The notes below the pieces were generated by a model. The model did no database searches and was not told where the DNA came from. It worked only from the letters and a program-made list of their open reading frames with translations. 64,000 nt of DNA, from positions 60,287,119-60,351,118 of the forward strand of contig NC_079507.1 of the NCBI RefSeq assembly GCF_030052815.1. Direction: 5' to 3'. The stretch comes from Hevea brasiliensis. Taxonomy: Eukaryota; Streptophyta; Magnoliopsida; Malpighiales; Euphorbiaceae. Positions 38,222 through 50,642 of this stretch are shown here, piece after piece (position 1 is the first letter of the stretch; each line of letters starts with the position of its first letter). A program made the position numbers and the translations under genes.

Positions 38222-41200
38222 TGTAACACCCCTATTTGTATAGCCTGGTATATTTCATTATTCTGGTGACCGGAGTCGGTCTGGACAATTAAGGAAATTA
38301 GAACTATACTTAAGACAACTAGATAACCTATAAACACAAATAATTAGTAATGTCCAATTAGTTAAGTATAAACAAGAAAAATAGAACATAAGAAGTTAAA
38401 CGAGCCGAGAGTCACAGCGATGGGTGACCTTATCGGGAATGACTGCGAAGTCGTTTTAAACTCAAATTTCGAACCTTAAAATGTGACGCCGCGGTCCTTA
38501 GGACCCTTATAAACACAGTGGACAAGAGAAAATCACGAAAAAGAACTGTTAAGCCAGTCAAATAATTAGGTTAGGGAGCCAGAAGAAATATTGGATTATT
38601 TACAAATCGGGAAGAACCGGCGAGGGGCAATTTGATCAATTGACCCCGAGAGCTGACTCCTGACCTAACTGTCATATAAAATCGTAGAAAAGAAAATTTC
38701 GGAATCTAGAATTAAATTAAAGAACTAATAAAAAAAATAAATAGAAAAAAAAAAGAAAATAGAAAAGTTAAAAGGTGATGACATCATGTATGACTTCATG
38801 CATGATGCCATAAAAACAATACTTAATATATTTATTTAATTGAGATTTTTGGGTCTTCCATAAGGATAAAAACAAAACAAAAGAAAAGAAAAATAAAAAT
38901 CAAAGTCTTCTTCCACCAAGCTTGCCGCCCTCACACACACTCTCTCTCTCCCTCACCATTGCAAACTCCATTAAAGCTTGTCTTCAAGCTTTGAAACCCT
39001 CACTAAACCTCAACTTCTCCCATACTTGCTTCACAAAAACTTGTTCTAGTCACTTGGGAAGGAGCTTGACAACAAAAAGAAAAAGAAAGGAAGAAGTTTT
39101 GAAGAAAAAGAAATTCTACATAAAAGGTTAGTAATCAAATTTGATAATTTGAGTTTGATTCTTACATTTCTAACTTATTAAGCTTGTAAATAAACTTAAA
39201 ATGGAAAGAAAATTTGTTGAGGGATTATATAGAATTTTGGACATCTAGGGTTTGGTTGGACAAAGTATAAATTTGTTTGAGCTAAACATGTTAGGAAGCT
39301 TAATTGAGTTAAGGGAGCTTAATTGAGTTAAGGGAGCATGTTTATAAGTGTTTAATTAGCTAAATGCAACAAATGACATGAATTAGGGTTTTGAACATTA
39401 GGGTTTAGAGACCAAAAATGTGAAGAAGTGCTAAATGATGTCTTTGACATAGTTTAAGGTGAGAAATGATCATTTGTGACCTAATTAAGTGTGTCAGAAG
39501 TGTTTGAATCAAAGCCAAATTCGGATTGGGTATGCACCATGACCAAAAGTCAACTTTGAGGGATCAAAAATGGAATTTTACAAGTCCAATTGGTATGGGA
39601 GCAATTGGGAATGAAAATAGGCACTAAATGACACAATTTTCATTTAGGAAGCATGCTCAAAAAGTGACCAAAACCTAGTGAACAAATTGACCAAAATTGG
39701 AAAATTGCAGGCTGTCCTATATAAACTGACCAAATGAACAGTGTCTGTTCATTTGGTCATAACTCGAGCTAGGCAGGTCAAAATGATCTGAAATTTTACC
39801 AGTGGTTAGATGAGATATAGATCTAAAACTTTTATGAATAACACCAACCCAAATTATGCCATTAACCCAATCAAAATACTGAGCAAAATTGGTGTCTTGA
39901 ATCTGCAGAACTGCAAATTGCCATATGAACAGTAAAGTTTCAATGGCTATAACTCTCTCTAGAAAACTCCGATTTAGGCGATTCTTGAACCGATGGAAAC
40001 CTAAGACATAGTAGAACATTTCATATGAAGAAAATCAGACCAAATTATGGACCTAACTTTATCAAATTACTGAACAAAGTTGGAATCAATAATCTGCCAG
40101 AATAAAATTCTGCAGCATAAACAGTAAATATAATTTGCTTATAACTTTAGCTACAAAACTCCAATTGGGGTGATTTAAAAAGGGGAATAAACTTAAGACA
40201 ATAAGGAACATTTTCTATGAAGAAAGTTTTATCAAATTCTAACAGTAAACCGAACCAATGAAACAGTATAATTAGGGACACCAAAATTGAAAATTTGGCA
40301 ATTTTGCCTAAAAGGCCTAAGTTTTGAGAAAATGACCAAAACCAAGAAGTTTAGTGACCAAAATGTGGTATGTGGGTGAAGTTGGAATTCCCATACCTAT
40401 TAAGCCTTAGAAAGTCAATAATTTGACTTGAATAGTGCAGTGAATAGTAACCCGAAACACAAAATTTCAAGAACGTCGAATTTAGCATGTTAGAGCTAGG
40501 TAAAAGTGAAGTTAAATTTATTATTGGATTTATGCTAAGTTATGATACTGAAACACTGTGAAATTGTGTGTTTCAGTGGAAAAGAATACCGGGACAGAAC
40601 CCGAGGAGTCGAGTCAAGGCCAACAGGCGACTCGTTTGAGGTTTGTGCATAACGTGTAATTTTTGTATTTGCTGCATATTGTTTTGAATGATTTGAAAAA
40701 GTGAATTGAGACATTATTTATGATGCTTTAATCGAAATTGTTGAAAGTTATTTTATATATTTGAAATGACAATGTTTAGCAAATTATTAAGATAAGTTTT
40801 GAAATCACAGTGTCATGACCATATATTTGAACACCTCACTAGCACGACTAGTGGGGGTAATTAGTTTCGAATTTTGATTCCTTCTCTGGAGAAGTATTGA
40901 GGTGTGCCAGTAGAAGATGATGTGAATGGATATCCATATATTTGAGCTAGCTAGCCTTGTGATGTGATTTCTCTTTAGCCTCTGGCTATTGAGATTCTAT
41001 TTGTTTCGAATGGCATGATCTAACTGTGGGTTTTATGAAATGTATTTTGATACTTTGAAATGAACTTGGTTTGCATTTAAAATCTCACAATGCATGATTT
41101 GTACTTAATTCTCATGTTCAGTCAAATTTTTGAATAAATGTGATTTAAATTTTGCATAAAGATTATTTTAGTATGTTGTGCACCACTGAGTTCTAATACT

Positions 41201-41887
41201 CGTGATAAATTTATTATTCGCAAATATAGAGACTAGAGGAGCAGCAGACTGAGCTGCTTAGGGTTAAGGATCTATCAGCTTGAAGTTATCGGGTATAGTT
41301 TATACCCTAGCTGTAAATAATTATTTTGATGTATGTATTGCACATAAATGTATGGACATGTAAAAATGGTTCTTGAGCAGCTTGTACAAAGTTTGTATAA
41401 AATTTATAATAAATTTTAGTTTGAATTTTCTGAATGTAAATTGTAGTATGATGTATATACAAATTGTTTATCTTTAAGGAAATATGAATGAATGATATTG
41501 ATTGACAGTATTTTGAGAATTGTTGAATTTTGAAATTGAGAAAATGGTTGAGATTGATTGTGAATTTGAAGAAGTAGTTGAAAAATTATTGGAAGTGTTT
41601 TTTTTCAGGTATTTGAAGAACTGTTTTCTCAAAATACATATGGAACTCTGACAAAATTTTTATAAAATTTGCGGAAAAATAAAATGGACTAAAAATATTA
41701 AATAGTTTTAATTTTAATTAAATGTTTTAAATACCTATTAGAAAATGCTCACCACTGAACAAAAGTAAGAAAATTATTTTAAAATCCCTTGTAGGGTACT
41801 TAATGAGTTATCGGTAGGTGAAGTTCGGTAGTTCATTAGGTATTCTACGGGATCATGTTATGCCTTACAGAGGAGTAAGGTGTGACA
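38222..41887 (+). mobile_element. solo LTR 'C' nested in B, 3.7 kb
   Basis: Starts TGTAACACCCC and ends GGTGTGACA. Target duplication ATCAG at 38217-38221 and 41888-41892. No gag-pol. It contains at least three degenerate copies of a ~170-bp subrepeat (about 39760-40260; each with ATAACT-n-AAACTCC-n-GGNGATT and a GAACATTT(C/T) end), and an exact 15-bp palindrome at 39727-39759. The 3' part has CACCACTGAGTTCTAATACTC followed by GAGACTAGAGGAGCAGCAGA, matching in layout CACCACTAAGCAGTATTACT and the GGAGAGCGAGCCCAG phrase in B (41943-42020). B and C therefore belong to one superfamily of long LTRs. Confidence 0.85.
39727..39759. repeat. perfect 15-bp palindrome with 3-base loop
   Basis: TGACCAAATGAACAG, TGT, CTGTTCATTTGGTCA. 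Lies at the start of the subrepeat block of LTR C. Confidence 0.9.
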
Positions 41888-42615
41888 ATCAGCATACACT
41901 CTGCATGTTTATTTCATTTTAGTTATTTTTATTTTATTATTGACACCACTAAGCAGTATTACTTAGCGTGTTGCTTTTGCCACGCGTAGGTACAAAAGAT
42001 ACGGAGAGCGAGCCCAGTAGACCCCAGACTGGGTGAGAGTCAGATCTGCTAGTATCCTGTGTTACCTCTCATCTGCAGTGTATTTTGGTAAGACACTAGG
42101 ATTCTCTTTTATATTTTTGTCAATTGTATTTTGTATTTAGATTTTCATGCTATCATGTAAATTATAAACGCTTGTTTTATTTTGTAAATGTGTAAATTAA
42201 TGAAATTAAGTATTGCCTTCATAAATTTGAGTTCGAATTTAATTATGTATGATATAAATAAAATGAATGAAAATTGTTGAGAAATTGTTGAGAAATGTTG
42301 AAATGATGTTGATTATTTGGAGTTGAGAAGGATTGGGAATATATATTTAGAAGTGTTTTTCACATGTTCCAAATAACTATTTTCTCCATTTTTAGTTGGC
42401 ACTCTACCTAGTTTTCTATAAAATTTCGGTACCTCAAATTAATTTATAATTTCAATAAATAATATAAATGATATCAATTTCATAAATTTCACTTAGTGAC
42501 TCATAAATAAATAAATTAAGAAATGATAAATATCAATGAGATAAGTTATGGTGCTTCGGTACATTGTGTGACATATCTTACTCAGCTACATTGTAGATGG
42601 ATAAGAGGTGTCACA

Positions 42616-42620
42616 GGAAG
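42616..42620. repeat. target-site duplication GGAAG of solo LTR B (right)
   Basis: Pairs with 33228-33232. Confidence 0.85.
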
Positions 42621-43043
42621 CCCCAGATATTATTATTTCCTAGTTTAGAGACCGAAAATTAATTTCATATAATTAATTAATTGGTCCTTCTCATGCAAGG
42701 GAACTAATAAAATGGTCAATTCAAGCAGACTAAGTCCCTTTTCACGTTTGAAAAATTTTCAAGTTTGTGGGTTCATAATAATTAATAAAATACAAGAAAA
42801 TCACATCTTTTCTCTTTCTCTAAAATTTGAAGCACAAGATTTACACACTAGTTATTTCAGATAATTAAGAGAATTAACCACAGACACACTAGGATTTGGA
42901 ATGTAAGGAAATTTTTATTTAAATTTAATTCGTTATGAATTTATAATATAAATATGAAAAATTTAAGTATTTAATAGATTTTTATATATATTTTTTATAT
43001 ATTAAATTTATCATGAATTCGATTTAAATAAAAAATATCCTTA

Positions 43044-43045
<2 letters not shown>

Positions 43046-43099
<54 letters not shown>
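43046..43099. repeat. (AT)n microsatellite
   Basis: About 27 uninterrupted AT units. Confidence 0.95.
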
Positions 43100-43103
<4 letters not shown>

Positions 43104-46100
43104 GTTTAATTGACACATATATTTTAACAACCCTTTTATGTGTTTAATTGAAAGTAAATAGTCTAATAATGTTGTGATTAATTAATTGAAATTTTAATTT
43201 GAGTGCTTGACTACTTTATCATTTGGGCTGAGTTGACTGTTACACTTTGACACGGTTTATGGGAATATGTTACGGTAATAGTTTATTGATCCTTTTCCAC
43301 ATCAATCTACTCTTAATTTAAGATTTTTTTTTATTTTTATTAAAAAAATAAAAGCAAACATAACATTTTATGGCGTTAGTGAAATTAAATATTACTCCAC
43401 TTGAGTTTAGTTAAAGTACTTTAAGAATTCAATAGATAAAAAATTTTACATGCATCATTAGCTCAATGCTTGATTTCTGTAATTCTATTTTTTATATATA
43501 TTTTTTTAAGAAAGACTAAATCTTTTATTAAAGATATTAAAGAGTGTTAATTAAGTTAATTTTTTTTATAAAATTAATTTATTGTATTTAATGTAATTTA
43601 ATTATAATATCTAAATAAATTATTATTAATTATTTTGAGTAGTTAAAGATAATTGTGAAAATGGAGGTTAAATAAGTGGTGGGAAGTTACTGGCTGTGTG
43701 GAAAGCTACGAAGTTTTCTGCTACAAAGTTGATGAAAAGCAATTGCAAGTAATGGGTGGCGTCTGCCGGGAAAGTGTAGGACATGGGAAATATAGGTACC
43801 ATAGGCTCCCAGGTTCTCTTAGGTGAGACTACATAAAGAAAGTGTTGTGTTACAAGAAATAGCCTCAACCACCCAACAACTAAAGGCAACTTTGATATTA
43901 TTATTAAAATTATTATTAAAATTTTTTTTTTTAAAATATATTAATTAAAAAATAATTAAAAATTAAATTTAATTATAAAAATATTAAAATATTTTTTTCA
44001 ATTTTTTTTAATAATATCTAAAATGATATTTTTATTTAAAAAAGTAATTTTAATCTTTAAAATTAGGCTATTAATTAATAAACTCAACTAAACTATAATA
44101 GCTTTATATTTTTTATTTTATTGTTATTTATTTTTTATCTCTGCATTTAATTTCTCAAACCTTATTGCTATTTTCTTTTAGCTGTGTAATTAATCTCTCA
44201 ATGATCAATATAAGTCTTATTTATATTATTTGTCTAATTAATCATAAGATTTGATAAAATTGTATTCAATCTAATTAAATATCCACAACTTTATGATTTA
44301 GAAGTCGATACACTCAATATTTGATACAACTACAATTTTTAAACTATTAGTCAGCTGAGATTATTCTCTAGTGAACAAGATATAATCTCTTACTGATTTA
44401 TACATTTAAAAATGATTTCTTAAATGCTAGCCTTTGGAGTCATCTCACAATGTTTTGAATCTCGATAAAGGTAATGTTTTAGGTTGAAAATTATTGAAAC
44501 TGGAAAACATTATTATAAGTGCAATCTTGCATGTTACGAAAGTGCTCATTTTTAGAACTATATCTATCCTAATTGTGATCCAGCTGGTTTTATATATCCT
44601 TTTTTTAATTTTGAACCTCCACCTCCACAAGCAATTAGTCGTTCTCACCCAGTATTTTAATAATTAATTTAATTTTTTTTAAATCTATTTATTATAATTT
44701 TAAAATATAATAAATATGATAAAATTTATCTATAAAATATATGAGACTCATATGTTATTTTATATATTCAATGATTAATTCAGTATTTAAAAATTGAATT
44801 AATGAGGGGTAGAGATTAAAATAGGTAGTGAATTAAATTCAATAAAAAGAGAAGACATAATAATGAAGTAAATTGAAACATAGATATGAATTTAAGTTAG
44901 CATGACCTAATCAACCAAGTAAGACAATAATTTATTTGGAATTATGAGTGAGAATGTAATTAATTATAAAGAAGCACTAACACAACAACAAAGACTCATC
45001 TTTAATTTCCAAGAAACAAACTTTGAAAGAATGGCCGATAAAATGTCAGATCAATAATGACAACTAGTCAAGAGGAAAATAATGCTACCTAGACAAAGAT
45101 TTTCACTTATCCACCTGCATTGTAATACTAGCTATGACTATTATTATTTTAATTTAATTTCTTAATTATTTTATATAAGGTTGGCACTTGCATCAACAAA
45201 TCAAGTAGGCAAATTGATCCATCCTTTGAGTTCTAGAATTCCCTCTCTTGCTGAGGTGACCAATGGAGTTTGATGTCAAGGTAGGTGCAATCATGCAAAT
45301 TATATACATGAATAATTATTGTGCTCATAAATAATCATATCTATTAATGATTATTAAAAGAGAATAAAAAATTCTAAATTAGGACGCATATCTATCCTAT
45401 AAGGCTATAACTCTACTTTTGCTCCTTTGGCCAAACACAATTAACACAATCAATAGTTTTTGACAACTTAATTACTTTGATAATTAAAGAGTATAATAAT
45501 AATAATAATAGTAACAAAGTTATTTTCCTAGGTGTTTTACAAGACCCAAGAAAATACTAGGTTATATCGAGAGGCTACTTATTATCATCATTACTTGTTA
45601 CAAAAGTAATCAAAGATCCTAGTACTTTTATTTAGATTATCTTGGAGATGATCAAAATCAAAATCAAATTAAAGTGCCGTTTAATGAGTCATTTCCAAGT
45701 CCTAAAGTTCTAGTTATCCAATGAGTGTGTTCGATGACACTTAGTATGATCATTAACAAGGTGACCAAATCGCATTCTTTGTAATCTTTGTAGCTAACAT
45801 TTGGATTCTCATTGGACAACAATGACAAAGAATGCAAATTCCTCTTGCAACTTTAACCGTTCACAGTTCACACGTCAATTTGAATATTTAATGGAGATTT
45901 CAATTTTCTTCCATCTGTAGCTAATGCTTATAATGAGCTTATTTCTCTTTAATTTATCCTTTCATTATAATGAGAAAAGCACTAACTTGGGCTGGTTTAT
46001 AAATTCTTTGTTATCTGTGAGAAACAACAATCACATTATCATGACCTAAGAAATGATGCAAAAAAATATGAGTGATGATAAGGTCTAATGCGTCATAATG

Positions 46101-48474
46101 AAGAGCAAGCCAGGCAAGCCAATTAGGGTATTATTCTTATAATGTCAATATCCATATCTAGGTTATTTTCTTTATAATATATTTCTTTAAATATTTTGGG
46201 TTTGTATTATTTATCGAAATATTCAAATATACAACCATGGCTGATCATAAAATTGGAAATATAATTGTAGCATGTTTCTGCTGTGATGAGAGATTCTTTT
46301 TCCATCAACTTCAGGCACCAAAATTTCAACACCCTACTCCTTCAAAACACCGAAAAGGAAGAAGAAAAAAAAAATAAAGGAAGATCTAATGGTAATGGGG
46401 GGCGAGAAAAGATTGTTAATAAGATGCAGGTAAAGTGTAGCTTTCAATAGATATGGCATCTCTTCTTGATCATTTGCTACAGAAGCATATCTTGACGGAT
46501 AATCTAGACTTTGTCCCTAACGGTAGTACTATGGAAAAATCAGCCACATTCTCAAGGTCAAACACAAATATACCACTCCATATATATAATCAACAGCAAC
46601 AAGCTAATGGTTTTTGAAAATCTTATATTGTGGACAAGCATAAAGCAAACAAAAAAAAAAGTATCTACAAAATGAAAAATCTAGTTATCTAAATAATTTT
46701 TAATTTAAACTTGAAAAATCTCATAATTTTAAAGGAAATTCAATATAACATAATGATAAATTAAGCTGGTACCAGTTGCCGTAATCCAACGCTTGATGTC
46801 ATTTTAGTGTCAGATTGCTTTCCAACCGTCACCAATGGGTGATACTGTATGCTTGCGACCCCCACCTCGAAGGCGTCACAATTCACTAATTGACTTCCTC
46901 TATTTTTTTTTTTCGTTCTCTTTCCTTCATAATGGAGAATCCAGAATATATGTGTTAGGCTCCATAGACCTACTCCTAACTCTATCATCAAATCTAAAAA
47001 ATAAAAATCCAATCTAGGACAATATCTTTATCATTTCATTTTCCTCCTTTTTAATTGTATGTGCATAGCTATAACATTAACGTGTCGTTTTTAAATTTCA
47101 TTTAATTAAAAGGTTGGTATAAAAAGAAAAAAAAAACGTACTATTAGAAGCACTTATAATTAGATCAAGGATGAAACTATTTAGAGATCAGAAAGAGTCA
47201 TATAGCCCCTTCAAAAAATTATGAACTTTATATTTATATATGATAAATTCGTTTATTTATGTTCCTATTAAAATATATACTTTTAGTGAAATGTTACGTT
47301 ATAAATTTTAAATTTTAAAAAATTCTTTATATAAAATTTTTTTAGAAAATAAATTTAATAATTATATTTATTTCTAATAACTAATTAATAAGTATTTATG
47401 AAATTAAAACTTATAATAATCTACATGCACACCAATAAATAAGTTCTTTAAGTTTTTTAATTTTGTTAGTAATTTGCATGGAATTGCTATGAGCAAATTT
47501 CAAATATAAATAAACTAAAAGAGCATAATTCCTTTACAAGTTACCAATGATCTTGATTGATCCCTCAAGATATACCTCTTAACTCTGCCATTGCTTGGAA
47601 TTGGATGCTAATGCAAAGTTTAATATACTTTTTAAGTGTAGATAATAAAAGAACCATCAAGGTGGTGGCTTGGTGTTAAAAACATATTCACTTATCTATT
47701 TGATTTATATTTAATATTTTCTAGCCATATCTTGTTATGTATAATAACTAAATATTAAATAATATTATGGCATGGATTTATGGATTATGACAAAAGATAT
47801 TGATAATCGCTAAAATTTTATAAGGAATTAAACTAACAATATTAAATTAGAAATCACAATACTTAATTAAAAAGTAGAATATTATAATCATTAAAAGTTT
47901 TAAAAAGGAGAATATTATAATCATTTTTTACTGTACTTTAAGGGTGGAAGAAAAGGTGCTCCAAAAGTTATGTAGAGGTGCCCAAATCAGTGCATTCAAC
48001 TTTCTATGAGACAATGATGACAGTGTTGTGTCAAGAAAAGTTGGTGTAAGACTGCCACTGAAGTGGCTCTCTCCAGTCACCCACAATGAATTCCTTATCA
48101 GATACAAGAGTGTTACAGGAACAGTCCATGAACAATTGATTCGTGATGTTACCCAGAAATAAGGATCAAAATCTCTGAAATTAAATAGGAGTTTTTGCGA
48201 TTTTATGGCTTAACCTAAACGGAATTGCAGTGGGATATACCTAACAAATTGAGGGGAATTAATTAATTTTTGTGGTGTGGGGCAACTGATTTATACAAAA
48301 TCTTATATTTTACATAAATATGTTTTCCATGTACAGGTAAGTATTCATATATTTGATTTTTTAAAAATTATATTAAAACTTTTAATTAAAAATTAATATT
48401 ATGAAATTTGAATCTCTAATTTATATTATTATGAAAACTGGCATTTTTTCAAGGAAAAAAAAAAAAAGAAAGAA

Positions 48475-48960
48475 ATGTTGGAGAGAGACCTCAGAAGTCG
48501 GAAGGTGCGTATTGTGGGGCCAGCTATAATTAATCAGCAGCGTAGCTGTAAGGCTGTGGGGCTACTGAGAACACGTGCCAAAATCCTTAGTCGTAGTCTT
48601 ACACTCCAACGAAACAAGCATTCGAAACGTGGAAAGTTAGGATGCGTCAGATTTGGCAGGTGACGTGGACATTCTTCATTCACTGCTTTTCCTCTGTCAA
48701 GTCTATTATATCCAGGTTGGCCTAAACATACTAATCTGACTAAGCTGCCAACCACTGCTTACGTGCCCTTCTTCTCTTCTCGTCACTCTGCTAAGCCTGT
48801 TTCAATCTGGGCCCCTCTTTTGGTACTGAATCGACGGTACACAATCAGCGACTTCTCCTTTCAACTGTTAACGCAGGGGGTGGCCCCCACTTTCCCACTC
48901 CAGGTTTCGGCCATGCCATTGTCCACCAATATACCAGGAAACAAATAATTAGTATGTTTA
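48475..48960. promoter_or_regulatory. promoter-like GC-richer island with ABRE/G-box cores
   Basis: Stands out from the AT-rich surroundings. It has ACACGTGCC (48571-48579, a G-box/ABRE core) and TGACGTGG (48661-48668, bZIP-type core) within 100 bp. No gene starts nearby on either strand, so promoter function is a guess. Confidence 0.3.
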
Positions 48961-50546
48961 CTTAAAAATCATAATTAATAGACACAATGAGAACATGAAA
49001 GATAAACTCATTTTTATATACTTTGACAAGTCATAGTCAAGCAATTTATTTTGAATAATTTATCAACTTTTTTAGTACAATGGTGGCATGGTACTATAAT
49101 AGGGTGAGCCGGGCCCTCTTCGTAGACACGTAATGAACAGTTGAGTGCCACGCGGTGGGCGTATAGAGCAGGAGAAGGAGATGGTGAAAGCATGCGCGAC
49201 AGGATAAATAATGTAAATGAGAGCAGAGGATAAAAATGAACTGACAGAGATAGAGAGAAAGTGCCCAGTGTACATATCCAGAAAATGAAGGCCAGGGCTT
49301 ATTATTCTTTCCTGAAAAGAAAGGAATTCCCTGTGATTCGCACATGCCCTAGAACATAGACCACTCCTCCTTCAAAAATGACTCCCGAGAAATTGATATT
49401 TAATCACATTGTTGGGTTTTCATAGAGAATAAAGAAAAGCCGAAATGAAGCTTTCATGTCAGCCATGGTGAAATCTAGTATTATAGGTTGGCTATATATT
49501 TCAAGAACCCAAACGTGTATGTAGGTTGAATGATATATATCATGCATGCATGCATGCGCCGTTTTCATTAAATTTGTAGGACTCATTATAACTAATAAAA
49601 ATTGATAATTATACATATATTACGGTTTTATTGGATATAATGCGCACATTAAAATTTAGGTCTTCACAACCACCAAAAATATATTTATTTGTACAGATGA
49701 CATTATATTTTTGGTTAATTCCGAATATATATAAGAAATTTTCCAAGCAAGGAGACGCGAAAGTTGATAAGCCCCATTACGTGAATCTTCATCGCTGAGT
49801 CATTATGCTGCGCTCTGAGACCGTTCCTACATGGTATGGGGACAAGAAAGCCCCTATAATAGAATTTTAATTTCATGTGGAGTTCATGTGACAATCTTGT
49901 TGGGAAACATGACTACGAGTTTCTGCAACGCGGATTTATGTATGAAATTCTTCCAAAACAGATGACCTATGCATACCTATATACACATGAATCAGATAGA
50001 CAACTCTGTTTGAATCGTGGGAGTCCAAAACTTAGATGTCTTGCGCAGGCCACTTGTGGTCTTATTTATACCTTTCTTATATAGTATTATTATTTTGATC
50101 CAACAGAGAATTAATCTTGAACCAAATTGTCCTTCATCCTCATCAGAAAATTCCAACAACACCATTTTTTGTCAATTTGAAGTTTGGACAACCATTGTCA
50201 GCCCAAGCTTCACCCTGCAGGCTCGAGGCCCCAAGTTCTGAGCCCAAGATGTATTTGTGGGCTCGTTTAACAATTGGGCTCGATCGGTATCTAAATTGAG
50301 TATCAATTTATTCTTCTTTTTGTTGTCCTACTTCATTACAGAAATTCTAAAATGAGCTATTGTAGCAGCAGAGCTTATGCAGAAATCTATATAAATTTCT
50401 GGGGAAGTATTGTTTTTATGATTTCAGACAATTAAGAAGTAAGAATCGACAATGATGAAAGATGTAACATCCAAGGCTAGCTGTTTCAATGTTTTGAGAA
50501 GAAATGGATGAAACAATGGAGCTGTGACAAATTGGAATGTTCACAT

Positions 50547-50642
50547 TACTTTGTAAAGCTTTCTAGGTTCAACAGTTTCCACATACAGTTCCCACCATTT
50601 CCTTGCTTCCTCCTTCTCATCCAACATCGTATGTATGATAGC
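50547..50642 (-). pseudogene. possible orphan terminal exon, unknown gene
   Basis: On the minus strand, an acceptor-like TTGTTCAG (AG complement at about 50643-50644) is followed by an open frame ending TGA near 50547: AIIHTMLDEKEEARKWWELY, then VETVEPRKLYKVM. The charged helical composition with WW and the splice-like start look like a real last exon. I do not recognise the family, and found no convincing upstream exon at higher coordinates, so it may be a gene remnant or part of a captured fragment. It could also be chance. Confidence 0.35.

Larger units (their letters stand above)
33233..42615 (+). mobile_element. solo LTR 'B' (outer), split by two later insertions
   Basis: Starts TATAACACCCTC (an altered TGTAACACCC) and ends GGTGTCACA. 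It is flanked by the target duplication GGAAG at 33228-33232 and 42616-42620. Removing the two inserts (33245-35838 and 38222-41892, each counted with one target duplication) leaves about 3.1 kb of continuous LTR-like DNA: 33233-33244, 35839-38221 and 41893-42615. It has no gag-pol, so it is a solo LTR left by recombination between two LTRs. Features such as CGGTGTCGGTC near the start and a GA-repeat leader are shared with LTR C, so they are related Ty3/gypsy (probably chromovirus-like) families. Confidence 0.85.

Noticed and set aside
33233..42615. Complete gypsy element in this interval
   Set aside because: No gag, RT or integrase motif in any frame; the three target duplications explain the interval as solo LTRs only.
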